From an uncultured Clostridia bacterium (GTDB taxonomy: Bacteria > Bacillota > Clostridia > Oscillospirales > CAG-272): 64,000 bases of DNA. The notes beneath the pieces are model-generated. The model was not told the origin of the DNA. It was given only the letters and a program-made list of their open reading frames with translations, and made no database searches. The stretch is from NCBI GenBank assembly GCA_946407735.1, contig CAMJPL010000005.1, forward strand, positions 1 to 64,000. The letters are read 5' to 3'. This document shows, piece by piece, positions 46,880 to 55,456 of the stretch. Position 1 is the first letter of the stretch; every line of letters starts with the position of its first letter. Made by a program: the position numbers and the translations under genes.

Positions 46880-48991
46880 TCAAACCTTTTCTCCCATTAT
46901 CCGTATCTCCATCGGCACCGGATCGCCGACGCAGGGCTTCACTTCATATGACGTAACCCTGCCGCCGCGCCACTCGGCGCTGACTTCGTACCCACCTCTG
47001 GCGCGAAGGCCCTTGAACGAACCGTCCTTCCACTGCTCCGGCAGGGCGGGAAGGATATTTATATATCCCTCATGGCTCTGCAGCAGCGCCTCGGCTATCC
47101 CGGCGCAGCCGCCGAAGTTGCCGTCGATCTGGAACGGCGGGTGGTTGTCGAACATATCCGGCAGCGTGCTGTTTTTCAGCAGCGCCGTGACGTTCTCCGC
47201 CGCCTTGTCGCCCATGCCAAGGCGGGCGTAGAAGTTGATTATCCACGCGCGGCTCCATCCGGTATGCCCGCCGCCGTTCGCGAGGCGTCTCTCGATCGCC
47301 TTTTTCGCTCCCTCGAACAGCTCGGGGGTGTTTTTCGTTATCTGATCGGAGGGGTGCAGGCCGTACATATGCGACATATGCCGATGTCCCGGCTCGGCCT
47401 CGTCGAAATCGCTCTGCCATTCCATGATCTGGCCGTATTTCCCTATCTTATAAGGCGGCAGGCGCTTTGCCAGCGCGGTCAGCTTTTCGGCGAAGTCTTC
47501 GTCGACGCCGAGCACCGACGCTGCCGAGGCGGTATTGGTGAACAGCTCTCGGATTATAGCGTTGTCCATCGTCGGACCGGAGGTGACGCCGACCCTCGCG
47601 CCGGTCGCCGGGTCGATATAAGAGTTTTCCGGGGAATTCGACGGGCAGGTGACGAGATACCCGGTATTCGGATCCTCGACGAGGAAATCGGTGAAGAATT
47701 CGGCGGCTCCGCGCATGACGGGGTAATAGCGGCGGAGGAAGCCGACGTCGCGGGTGAACAGATAATGATCGTAATAATGGCGGCAGCACCATGCGCCGGC
47801 GCACATGAACGATCCCCATGACGGGTGATCTCCGAGAGCCGTGAAGCCCCACGGATTCGTCACCGTATGCGCCACCCAGCCGCCGCAGCCGTACGCAGTT
47901 TTCGCCGTGACGGCGCCCGGCACGGTCAGCCCCTCGACGTATCTGAAGAACGGCTCCTCGAGCTCGGAGAGGCCGCATATCTCGGCCGGCCAGTAGTTCA
48001 TCTGGATGTTGATGTTTATATGGTAGTCGCAGCTCCACGGGCCCTTGTAGTCCTTGCTCCATATCCCCTGAAGATTTGCCGGGAGCATGCCGCGCGAGGA
48101 CGAGATAAGAAGATATCTGCCGAACATGAAGTATTTCTCGATGAGGCCGTTGTCGCCATCAGGCGACTTTATCCGCTCGTCCGTCGGGACGTTGTCGCGG
48201 TCCTCTCCTCCGATATCGAGCCTGACGCGGTCGATCATGCCGTTCATGTAGGCCCTGTGAGCGCCGTATATCTTATCCCAGCCGTCTTTTTCAGCCGCCT
48301 CGACCAGTTTCAGGCATTCGCCCGAGGTGTCGGCGTCGTCCCGCTTATACGCGGTCCTGACGGCGATATAGACGATCTTCGCGCTACCTTCCCCGGTCAC
48401 GCGGATGAGACCGGAGTACTTCGTCGGAAGATACCCGCCGAACACGATGTCGCCTCCGTCTACGGCTATGTCGGTCCCGCTGCGCTCGTATCTCAGGGAT
48501 GCATCGGCGGCGGCGCCCTCAAGCCGTACGGCGATGACGCCGTACCTGTACGACGCAATGGCGACGCTCCGACCGTTTTCATACTCCGTCACCGCCTCGC
48601 CATTCCTCATGTCGAGATATCGCCTGTATGAATCTCCGGCACTGACGGACGGATGCGAAATATAGAGATCTCCCGCCGTGGTGTACGAGCCGTAGGCGGC
48701 GTCGGAGCCGTGGCTCCCGCCTCCCCGGCACCTGAGATATTTTTCGCAGAGCTTCTGCGCCTCCTCGTATCTGCCGCCGAATATGAGCTTTCTCATCTCG
48801 CCGAGATGCCCGAGCGTTTCCGGGCTGTCGTTGTCATACGGCCAGCCCGTCCACATCGTCTCCTCGTTCAGCTGCAGACGCTCCTCTTCGGCGCCGCCGA
48901 ACACCATCGCGCCGAGCGCGCCGTTTCCGATCGGAAGGGCCTCCTCCCACTGTGAAGCCGGGGTACGGTAAAACAAAATACTGTCTGACAT
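46880..48991 (-). CDS. GH95 family alpha-L-fucosidase / alpha-L-galactosidase
   Basis: About 703 residues. Removes terminal alpha-1,2-linked fucose (or galactose) by an inverting mechanism. Marks: LPIGNGALGAMVFGG and LNEETMWTG near the N-terminus, the catalytic region HININIQMNYWPAE (the Asn pair that activates water) near residue 325, GHRHMSHMYGLHPSDQI, and FQIDGNFGGCAGIAE. No signal peptide, so cytosolic. Start at 48991 (MSDSILFYRTP) with GGAGG 7 nt upstream. Together with the Cys-type sulfatase in the window, it suggests use of host or plant glycans. Own promoter upstream; a palindrome at 49032-49047 lies near the RNA start. Confidence 0.93.
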   Translation of the reverse strand: MSDSILFYRTPASQWEEALPIGNGALGAMVFGGAEEERLQLNEETMWTGWPYDNDSPETLGHLGEMRKLIFGGRYEEAQKLCEKYLRCRGGGSHGSDAAYGSYTTAGDLYISHPSVSAGDSYRRYLDMRNGEAVTEYENGRSVAIASYRYGVIAVRLEGAAADASLRYERSGTDIAVDGGDIVFGGYLPTKYSGLIRVTGEGSAKIVYIAVRTAYKRDDADTSGECLKLVEAAEKDGWDKIYGAHRAYMNGMIDRVRLDIGGEDRDNVPTDERIKSPDGDNGLIEKYFMFGRYLLISSSRGMLPANLQGIWSKDYKGPWSCDYHININIQMNYWPAEICGLSELEEPFFRYVEGLTVPGAVTAKTAYGCGGWVAHTVTNPWGFTALGDHPSWGSFMCAGAWCCRHYYDHYLFTRDVGFLRRYYPVMRGAAEFFTDFLVEDPNTGYLVTCPSNSPENSYIDPATGARVGVTSGPTMDNAIIRELFTNTASAASVLGVDEDFAEKLTALAKRLPPYKIGKYGQIMEWQSDFDEAEPGHRHMSHMYGLHPSDQITKNTPELFEGAKKAIERRLANGGGHTGWSRAWIINFYARLGMGDKAAENVTALLKNSTLPDMFDNHPPFQIDGNFGGCAGIAEALLQSHEGYINILPALPEQWKDGSFKGLRARGGYEVSAEWRGGRVTSYEVKPCVGDPVPMEIRIMGEKV

Positions 48992-49056
48992 ATAGCTGCC
49001 TCCGGTTATCTCTCGTCGTGACCGCATATAAGGCCGGATGTCCGGCCGACGCTTCA

Positions 49057-49085
49057 ATTATACCACATATCGGCCCTTTTGTCAA
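49057..49085 (-). promoter_or_regulatory. SigA promoter of GH95, with nearby palindrome
   Basis: Minus strand TTGACA, 17 bp, TATAAT. GGCCGGATGTCCGGCC (49032-49047, 7-bp arms) lies just downstream of the expected RNA start and could be an operator or a leader hairpin. Confidence 0.88.
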
Positions 49086-49135
49086 ACCGTTTCGTCCGCG
49101 ATCCCGCTTTAAAAGAAAAATAAACCGCGCCCGTC

Positions 49136-49164
49136 TTGAATTCGGACGGCTCATAATGTATAAT
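49136..49164 (+). promoter_or_regulatory. SigA promoter of apbE
   Basis: TTGAAT, 17 bp, TATAAT, about 48 bp before the start codon; divergent from the GH95 promoter. Confidence 0.85.
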
Positions 49165-49211
49165 ATTATCGGCACATCAAAACGAAGAACATATTAGGAT
49201 CCCGTTCTGCC

Positions 49212-50297
49212 ATGAATAAATCACCTTCCGCCATACCGAAAAACATAATCCGCCCACTCGCAATTATAACGCTCATATGCCTCGCTCTGTCCTCATGCGG
49301 CGGCCCGGCGGCATCCGGGGTGTACGACGGCATTTTCATAACCGGATCGGACGCGGAGATGACCGGGCAGATGACCGCCATGGACACCTTCATGACCGTC
49401 AGCGTCCGCGGCGGCGGAGTTACCGCAGACGAGCTCAGGCAGTGCATGGAGCTCGTCCCCGACATCGAGTCAAGGCTGTCCGTCACGCTGCCGGAAAGCG
49501 AGATAAGCGCGGTCAACGCCGCCAAAGGGAAGACAACAGCCGTATCTGACATGACCCGGGACATCATCTCGAGATCGCTCGAGATGTCGGCCATGACGGA
49601 CGGAGCCTTCGATATAACCGCCTATCCGCTCGTCCGAGCATGGGGCTTCACTGCGGGAGAATACCGCGTCCCCGGCGAAGATGAGATCGAAAGCCTGCTA
49701 GGTCTCGTCGGATGGGAAAAGCTGTCGCTCGACGGCGGCGGCGTCACCCTGCCGGAAGGGGGCATGATCGATCTCGGCGCGATAGCGAAGGGCTACGCCG
49801 GGGACATCCTGCGAGACGCCCTCGCCGACGCCGGAGCCGTATCGGCTCTCCTTTCGCTCGGCGGGAACATCGTCTGCATCGGCTCGAAGCCGGACGGCTC
49901 GAAATGGCGGGTGGCGATACGCGATCCGCAGGATCTGTCGTCATATATCGGATATGTCGACATCTGTGACACGTCGGTCGTAACGAGCGGAGGCTACGAG
50001 CGCCAGTTCACAGGCGATGACGGGAAAACATACTGGCACATCATCGACCCGTCGACCGGATATCCCGCCCGCAGCGGGGTGATATCGTCGACGGTGATAT
50101 CGGAAGACGGCGCAACGGCCGACGCGCTTTCGACGGCGCTGTTCGTCATGGGCGTGGAAAAGGCAGCCGGGCTCAGGAGAGAATACGGCTCGTTTGAGTA
50201 CATCCTCGTCACGGACGACGGCGGGCTCGTCGTCTCGGAAGGCATATCCCACGCTTTCACGCCGTACGGAGAGAGAGAAGTCGTGATAGCCCGCTGA
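49212..50297 (+). CDS. apbE: FAD:protein FMN transferase (ApbE), lipoprotein
   Basis: 361 residues. Signal peptide with lipobox ALSSC (Cys near residue 29), so it acts outside the membrane, attaching FMN from FAD to Thr/Ser of flavoproteins (for example Rnf or Nqr subunits; none in the window). Marks: MDTFMTVSV, DGAFDITAYPLVRAWGF, DLGAIAKGYAGD, SLGGNIVCIG, TSGGYERQF, HIIDPSTGYPA and DALSTALFVMG. Normal length. No clear terminator follows before the aroK promoter. Confidence 0.95.
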   Translation: MNKSPSAIPKNIIRPLAIITLICLALSSCGGPAASGVYDGIFITGSDAEMTGQMTAMDTFMTVSVRGGGVTADELRQCMELVPDIESRLSVTLPESEISAVNAAKGKTTAVSDMTRDIISRSLEMSAMTDGAFDITAYPLVRAWGFTAGEYRVPGEDEIESLLGLVGWEKLSLDGGGVTLPEGGMIDLGAIAKGYAGDILRDALADAGAVSALLSLGGNIVCIGSKPDGSKWRVAIRDPQDLSSYIGYVDICDTSVVTSGGYERQFTGDDGKTYWHIIDPSTGYPARSGVISSTVISEDGATADALSTALFVMGVEKAAGLRREYGSFEYILVTDDGGLVVSEGISHAFTPYGEREVVIAR

Positions 50298-50387
50298 CGC
50301 TCCCGGACGAAATATGACGCTGTTTAAAAAATGTATGGAGGGAAAGAAGGCAAAGTATCTAATATCCTGCTCATTTTGTATGGAGTG

Positions 50388-50416
50388 TTGACAAATTGAA
50401 CGAAAGATGATATAAT
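50388..50416 (+). promoter_or_regulatory. SigA promoter of aroK and the AraC-type regulator
   Basis: TTGACA, 17 bp, TATAAT, about 40 bp before the GTG start of aroK. Confidence 0.9.
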
Positions 50417-50455
50417 ATTCCATGAGATAAAGCAGGGATAAGGAGGCTGAGCTGA

Positions 50456-50995
50456 GTGAGCGGATTCGGCAGGGACAACAACGTGATACTGATCGGCATG
50501 CCCGGAAGCGGGAAAAGCACCGTCGGCGTGCTGCTCGCCAAGGCGCTCTGCGTCGATTACGCCGACACCGATCTCCTTCTCCAGCGTTCAAGGATGCGGC
50601 CTCTGAAAAACATAATCGACGCGGTCGGGCCGGACGGATTTCTCGAGCTCGAGGCCGATCTCATATGCTCGCTCACACTGCGCGATCACGTGATCGCGAC
50701 CGGCGGCTCGGTCGTCTGCCGGGAGAGAGCGGTAAGGCATCTGAAATCATCCGGCGTGCTCGTCTGGATAGACGCTCCGCTCGAGGATCTCGAGCGGCGG
50801 ATCGGCGGCATGAAGGGGATCAGGGCCAGAGGCGTTGCCATCGGCCGCGGCATGACTCTGAAGGACCTCTTCGACCAGCGTCTGCCGCTTTACGAAAAGG
50901 CGGCGGACATCCGGGTGGAATGCGGCGGTCTCGACGCCGAACGCTGCTGCGCGAAGATAATACAAGAGCTTGAAAGATACGGGACGGGAAGATGA
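50456..50995 (+). CDS. aroK: Shikimate kinase
   Basis: 179 residues. Phosphorylates shikimate in aromatic amino acid synthesis. Walker A GMPGSGKST at residue 14-22, the DTD strand (YADTDLLL) for Mg and shikimate, ATGGSVV for shikimate, and the lid region with DQRLPLYEKAADI. The family usually has GGG in the ATGGG motif and an Arg before GE; here the pattern is looser, so a related small-molecule kinase is possible. GTG start at 50456 with AAGGAGG 9 nt upstream. Overlaps the next gene by 4 nt (ATGA), so the two are coupled; no other aro genes are nearby. Confidence 0.85.
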   Translation: MSGFGRDNNVILIGMPGSGKSTVGVLLAKALCVDYADTDLLLQRSRMRPLKNIIDAVGPDGFLELEADLICSLTLRDHVIATGGSVVCRERAVRHLKSSGVLVWIDAPLEDLERRIGGMKGIRARGVAIGRGMTLKDLFDQRLPLYEKAADIRVECGGLDAERCCAKIIQELERYGTGR

Positions 50996-51876
50996 CGGGC
51001 GAATCGATTCAAAGCGGCGGGAAGGCCGATATATCCGATATAGTGATCGTCGGCTTCGGCGAGCTGAGCGGCCTGCTCGGCAGGTACAGCTTCGGCGGCT
51101 TCGGCACCGGCTCGATAGTCTGCCGCGTGCTTTACGTCCATCCCGGCTGCGCGGCGAAGGTCATAATCCCGTCATCCGACGGCTCCGGCGGCGATACGAT
51201 CGACTGCGGCGGAGGCGATCACGGGACTCTCGCGTTCTTCCCTCCCCGTCCCGATCTTCCGTGCGAGATTGTGACGGACGACGCCGCTCTTTCCCCGTCG
51301 AGACTTCTTTATATCGACTTCATCACGCCCTCGCCGTTTTCGGGAGCCTCGGCGGTATATACTCAGCCGCTCCGCCGTCACGGCGATCTCACGAGCTATG
51401 TCAGCCTTATCGAGGCGCTGATGTTCCGCTACTACACCGAGGGCGAGACCGAGGATATCCTTCAGGGCTGCCGCGAGGCCGCCGCCGCCTTCGTAAATTA
51501 CGCCCCCCGCTCGGCGGGAGTGCCGCAGATAACCGACGAGCGCGTCATAAGGGCGATGAGATCGGTCAGGCTCGATCTGAGGGATATCACCCGCGCCGAG
51601 GCCGCCCGGGCCGCCGGCGTCAGCTCGGTCTATATAGGCGAGCTGTTCGAGAAGACCGTCGGCATCTCGATAGGCCGGTATATCCGTGAATACCGCCTCT
51701 GCGCCGCCCAGATGCTGATAAAAAGAGGAATGACCGTAGACGAGGCGGCAAAGCTCGTCGGATATAACGGAGGCTCGTCCTTCGCCCGGGCGAAAAAGCG
51801 CTTCCGCCCCGGCGGCGGCGAATCGCCGGATGAGGATCTCGGCATCGGGCTCGAGCGTGACGACGGGGACGAGTGA
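50992..51876 (+). CDS. AraC-family transcription regulator
   Basis: 294 residues. The last ~100 residues carry the two AraC HTH units: ITRAEAARAAGVSSVYIGELFEKTVG and TVDEAAKLVGYNGGSSFARAKKRF. The N-terminal ~170 residues look like an AraC ligand-binding cupin, but with unusually few recognisable residues. A disordered acidic tail ends the protein. Translationally coupled to aroK, an unusual partner, so the target genes are unclear; the neighbouring GH95 and apbE genes are candidates only. Confidence 0.82.
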   Translation: MTGESIQSGGKADISDIVIVGFGELSGLLGRYSFGGFGTGSIVCRVLYVHPGCAAKVIIPSSDGSGGDTIDCGGGDHGTLAFFPPRPDLPCEIVTDDAALSPSRLLYIDFITPSPFSGASAVYTQPLRRHGDLTSYVSLIEALMFRYYTEGETEDILQGCREAAAAFVNYAPRSAGVPQITDERVIRAMRSVRLDLRDITRAEAARAAGVSSVYIGELFEKTVGISIGRYIREYRLCAAQMLIKRGMTVDEAAKLVGYNGGSSFARAKKRFRPGGGESPDEDLGIGLERDDGDE

Positions 51877-51894
51877 TACGGATCCACAGAATAT

Positions 51895-51923
51895 AAAAAA
51901 GAGAGCCGATCGGCTCTCTTTTT
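51895..51923. terminator. Bidirectional intrinsic terminator
   Basis: Near-perfect palindrome AAAAAGAGAGCC / GGCTCTCTTTTT around GATC. T-runs on both sides, so it can end both the AraC-type regulator transcript (plus) and the gene at 51947 (minus). Confidence 0.95.
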
Positions 51924-51946
51924 CGTTTTATTCGATTACCCTGTAA

Positions 51947-52375
51947 TCAGCCTGCAGCCTGAGTCATGTCGTAGCTGGAATACATATAAACGATGACGTC
52001 GCCTTCCTTTACGGGCTGGGCGTTGGCCTTGCCGCCGGTCTGGTTGTCCGGAAGGACCCCGTTGATGGAGTACTCCCAGAAGTAAGCGATACCCTCTTCC
52101 TCATGCTCGGTGTACTCGCCGATATCTTTGATGGAATCCTGAGCGTCGTTGAGAACGATCGGGATATCGGGATCGGCGATCATGATCTCCATGATGACGT
52201 TCATAACGGTCGGGTTCGCAACATCGACGGTGACCTTGTTGTCATAGAAAACGTCGTCGCCGGCTTCGATGGTGAGATATACGGTGGTCTCGGTGGTCTC
52301 GGCTGAGCACGACGAGAGGACGCCGAGGGAAAGTACGGCGATAAGAAGAAGAGCGATGGCTCTGAGCTTTTTCAT
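51947..52375 (-). CDS. DUF4430-like surface lipoprotein
   Basis: About 142 residues. Signal peptide with lipobox LSSC (Cys near 23), then a domain similar to the DUF4430/transcobalamin C-terminal fold: VYLTIEAGDDVFYDNKVTVD, and the end region FWEYSINGVLPDNQ, then VKEGDVIVYMYSSY. Proteins with this domain often bind cobalamin or sit as cell-surface ligand domains. Start at 52375 (MKKLRAIALL) with GGAGG 11 nt upstream. Convergent with the AraC-type gene, sharing its terminator. Function unproven. Confidence 0.75.
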   Translation of the reverse strand: MKKLRAIALLLIAVLSLGVLSSCSAETTETTVYLTIEAGDDVFYDNKVTVDVANPTVMNVIMEIMIADPDIPIVLNDAQDSIKDIGEYTEHEEEGIAYFWEYSINGVLPDNQTGGKANAQPVKEGDVIVYMYSSYDMTQAAG

Positions 52376-52421
52376 TTCGGTTATGACCTCCAATTATTTG
52401 CATGCGGGATATCTGAATAAA

Positions 52422-52450
52422 AGTATATCCTTTTTTTCGGTTTTTTTCAA
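52422..52450 (-). promoter_or_regulatory. SigA promoter of the DUF4430-like lipoprotein
   Basis: Minus strand TTGAAA, 17 bp (A-rich), TATACT. Confidence 0.8.
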
Positions 52451-52490
52451 GTACATGTGATTAACAATTGATTAACCCGGTATGACTTTT

Positions 52491-52532
52491 GGTGAAAATA
52501 ACGGTTAGGACCGTTATTTTCACCTGTTTTTT
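52491..52532. terminator. Terminator-like hairpin after the PBP1A gene
   Basis: Perfect 14-bp stem GGTGAAAATAACGG / CCGTTATTTTCACC with a 6-nt loop. The T-run (TGTTTTTT) follows in the plus sense, while the gene that ends here (PBP1A) is on the minus strand, where only a short run of A precedes. Most likely still the 3' structure of the PBP1A mRNA, acting in whichever direction RNA polymerase arrives. Confidence 0.6.
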
Positions 52533-52553
52533 ACGTCAATTATGTCAAAAGCT

Positions 52554-55301
52554 TCAGTTTTCCGGGTAATATCCGCCCTCGGCCGGAGTAGGCATCTGCG
52601 GCTCATCCGAAGGAGCGGCCGGTGCGGGCGCCGGCGCCGGTTCAGTCTGAGGCGCCGCCGCTTCCGGAGGCGATGTCTCGGGCGGAGACGTCTCGGGAGG
52701 AGAAGTCTCCGGCGGCTCCGTCTCCGCCTTGCGGTCGGGATCGTAGTGAGGACAGATGCGGTTGTACTGATACCCCCGCTGAGAGTAGCTCACTCCCGAA
52801 TACCGGCCGTTCATGATGCAGTTATAGAACGGCAGATCCTTGTTTGTCGTGTATCTCGTCCCGTCCGGCACCTCGCGCCATGTGTACTGGGCGTCCTGCA
52901 CCGTTATATTGAACGGGAAGTTCCGGCTGGTGATGTTCAGCAGACCGACATACCTGCATTCCGATTCCGGGCAGTCGCCTGTCGCGACGCCTCCGTTCAC
53001 GGTATCGTACCGCACGAGAACGTGCGTATGGCACTGCTCGGTAGGCGCCGTCGCGTATGTGAAGTACATCTTTATCGCGCGGTTGCCTCTCGGATCGGCG
53101 TAGCAGGTGTTGCATATCAGGTCGCCCGAATCCATGCAGACGGTGCGCTCGACGATGCCGTCGGCCATCTCGAACTGTCTCACCTTTTCCCCGGTCGAGA
53201 AGACCTTCGCCTGATGGATCTGAGTCATGAGATCGTCCCAGATCTTGAGCGACGGGTTGGTGGTGAATTCGTTCAGCGACTTCGGCATGTCGTAGCCGAA
53301 CCATACGGCGGCCGAGTAGTAGGGCGTGAAGCCGCAGAACCAGCGGTCGTTGTCCTCCTGAGTGGTACCGGTCTTTCCGGCGCAGGAGACGAGGCTCTGG
53401 ATCGTGGCGCGCTTCGCCGTGCCCTCCTTGACGACGTTCTGCAGGATCATCGTCATGATGAAGGCGTTCTGCTCGGACAGCACGACCTCGCCGGTGGTGT
53501 CGTTGTTTATGATGATGTCGCCGTTCGAGTCCCTTATCTGCAGGATCGTGTGCGGCTCATGGAAGACGCCGCCGTTGATGAAGGTGGCGTACGCTCCGGC
53601 CATCTCGATGACCGAGACGCCGTATGAGAGCTGACCGAGCCCGAGAGGGGCGAGATCCTTGTCGGTGACGTATTTGCCGCCGGTTATCTCCCGGCTCTCG
53701 ACGAGATCGAGGTGATAGCGGTTGGCTCCGTAATCGAAGGCGGTCTCGATACCGAGGCGCGTCAGCACCTGCAGCGAGATCGTGTTGACCGAGCGGGTGA
53801 CGCCGTCGAGGATCGTGGTAAGGCCCTTATAGCCTTCGGGATAGTTTGACGGCCATCCGTCGGGGCGGCTGTACTCGGTCTGACCGCCCGCGCCTATCGT
53901 CTCCTCGCCGAAGTTGATCGGCACGTCGTCGAAGACGGAGGCCATCGTGATCAGTCCCTCCTGCAGCGCGGGGGAATAGACGGTAAGCGGCTTTATCGAC
54001 GATCCCGGAGGACGCTTGGCCGTGGCGTAGTTGAACAGGCGGTCGCCCTTCTTCTCGCCTCTCGCGCCGCCCACCGCGACGATATCGCCGGTCGGCGGGT
54101 CGACTATCGCGATAGCGCTCTGCGGCTGTATGACCGAGTTCGCTTTCGGGAAGTTGGCGTCGTCGAGATAGTACTTCTCGACGATATTCTGGATCTCGGG
54201 ATCGAGGGTGGTGTATATGCTGTATCCGCCGGTCCTCAGCAGCTGCCACGCGACCTTGTTCTCGACGCCGTAATAGCTGCTGAGAAGCTCGAGCGCCTCG
54301 TCGATGACGACCTCCTGGAACCAGGAATACCTCGTCGTGACGGTGCTTGTTGACGTGCTGACGGTGTTGACCCTCGGTGAGTTGATGATCAGCTGCTTGT
54401 CGTAGGTGGCGTCAAACTCGGCCTGGCTTATCTTGCCGTACTGCAGCATCGTCCAGAGGACGGTGTTGCGGCGCTCGAGGTTGTTTTCCGGATGCTGGAT
54501 CGGATCGTATTTGCTGGGGTATTTCGGGATCGCGGCCAGCGCGGCGCATTCGAGCAGCGAGAGATCCTTCACTTCCTTGCTAAAATACTTGTAGGCCGCC
54601 GCTCCGACGCCGTCGCAGTGCTGGGAGAGGAAGATGTAGTTGAGATACATCTCGATTATCTCGGTCTTGTCATACTTCTTCTCCAGCTCCAGCGCCCTCA
54701 GTATCTCGGTGATCTTGCGCTGTATCGTGATCTCGTCCTCGTCGGTCACGTTCTTTATCAGCTGCTGCGTGATCGTCGACGCCCCGGCGTGATGCCCGGA
54801 CGAGAAGAAATACCAGAAGGTGGCCTGAGCCGTGGCTATCCAGTCGACGCCGTTGTGATCCCAGAAGCGGTGATCTTCAATCGAAGTGAAGGCGTCGATG
54901 AGGTATTTCGGCATGTCGGCGTACTTGACCCACGTGCGGTCGGTGCCGCTGTTCATGCGCATGTTTTCCAGCTCTACCGGCTGGCCTATCCTCGCCTCGC
55001 GGTCGGTGAAGCTGTAATAGTATGTCCGCGTCGTCTTGGCCTGACTAATGTTCAAGCCTTCGAACGCCGTGAGATCGGGGGTTATGTTGTTCTTTACGTA
55101 TATAGCGAACGCCAGTCCCACGACGGCGCCCGTCATGGCTCCGATGAGCAGCAGAGTGAGCAGGATATTGAGTATATACGACAGCACCCTGCCGACTGTC
55201 CTTGAAGCGAGCCTTACCGCACCGGCGGCCTCGTCTCCCCAGTCGGCGGCGTCGCTCCGCCTGACGGGAGGGCTGGTCGCGGCTTTCGGCCTTCTCTGCA
55301 T
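52554..55301 (-). CDS. Bifunctional penicillin-binding protein 1A (class A)
   Basis: 915 residues. Short cytosolic arm, membrane helix about 40-68, then GT51 transglycosylase (SIEDHRFWDHNGVD, ASTITQQLIKN) and transpeptidase with active-site SSIK (PPGSSIKPL), SVNT and KTGTT. Polymerises and cross-links peptidoglycan outside the membrane. After the transpeptidase an extension of about 200 residues ends in Pro/Thr/Glu repeats (ETSPPETSPPE) and a Pro/Ala tail. Start at 55301 with AAAGGAG 5 nt upstream. A weak TAAAAT-type promoter may lie about 100 bp upstream. Confidence 0.95.
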   Translation of the reverse strand: MQRRPKAATSPPVRRSDAADWGDEAAGAVRLASRTVGRVLSYILNILLTLLLIGAMTGAVVGLAFAIYVKNNITPDLTAFEGLNISQAKTTRTYYYSFTDREARIGQPVELENMRMNSGTDRTWVKYADMPKYLIDAFTSIEDHRFWDHNGVDWIATAQATFWYFFSSGHHAGASTITQQLIKNVTDEDEITIQRKITEILRALELEKKYDKTEIIEMYLNYIFLSQHCDGVGAAAYKYFSKEVKDLSLLECAALAAIPKYPSKYDPIQHPENNLERRNTVLWTMLQYGKISQAEFDATYDKQLIINSPRVNTVSTSTSTVTTRYSWFQEVVIDEALELLSSYYGVENKVAWQLLRTGGYSIYTTLDPEIQNIVEKYYLDDANFPKANSVIQPQSAIAIVDPPTGDIVAVGGARGEKKGDRLFNYATAKRPPGSSIKPLTVYSPALQEGLITMASVFDDVPINFGEETIGAGGQTEYSRPDGWPSNYPEGYKGLTTILDGVTRSVNTISLQVLTRLGIETAFDYGANRYHLDLVESREITGGKYVTDKDLAPLGLGQLSYGVSVIEMAGAYATFINGGVFHEPHTILQIRDSNGDIIINNDTTGEVVLSEQNAFIMTMILQNVVKEGTAKRATIQSLVSCAGKTGTTQEDNDRWFCGFTPYYSAAVWFGYDMPKSLNEFTTNPSLKIWDDLMTQIHQAKVFSTGEKVRQFEMADGIVERTVCMDSGDLICNTCYADPRGNRAIKMYFTYATAPTEQCHTHVLVRYDTVNGGVATGDCPESECRYVGLLNITSRNFPFNITVQDAQYTWREVPDGTRYTTNKDLPFYNCIMNGRYSGVSYSQRGYQYNRICPHYDPDRKAETEPPETSPPETSPPETSPPEAAAPQTEPAPAPAPAAPSDEPQMPTPAEGGYYPEN

Positions 55302-55456
55302 CCGTTCTCCTTTCCGAATATATTTCAGCCGTTGTTTTTCATGAAGCTATGCGGTGAAAGGACCATAAGCCCCTCCACCCTATCCATATTTTACCATCTA
55401 TCTGGCTTCATAAAAACCGAAAATCATAAATTCTCTGTAAATAATCGGTCTCGTGT

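Noticed and set aside
49741-49800. Minus-strand short frames opposite apbE and aroK.
   Set aside because: Arg/Ser-rich antisense translations with no ribosome binding site; shadows of the plus-strand genes.
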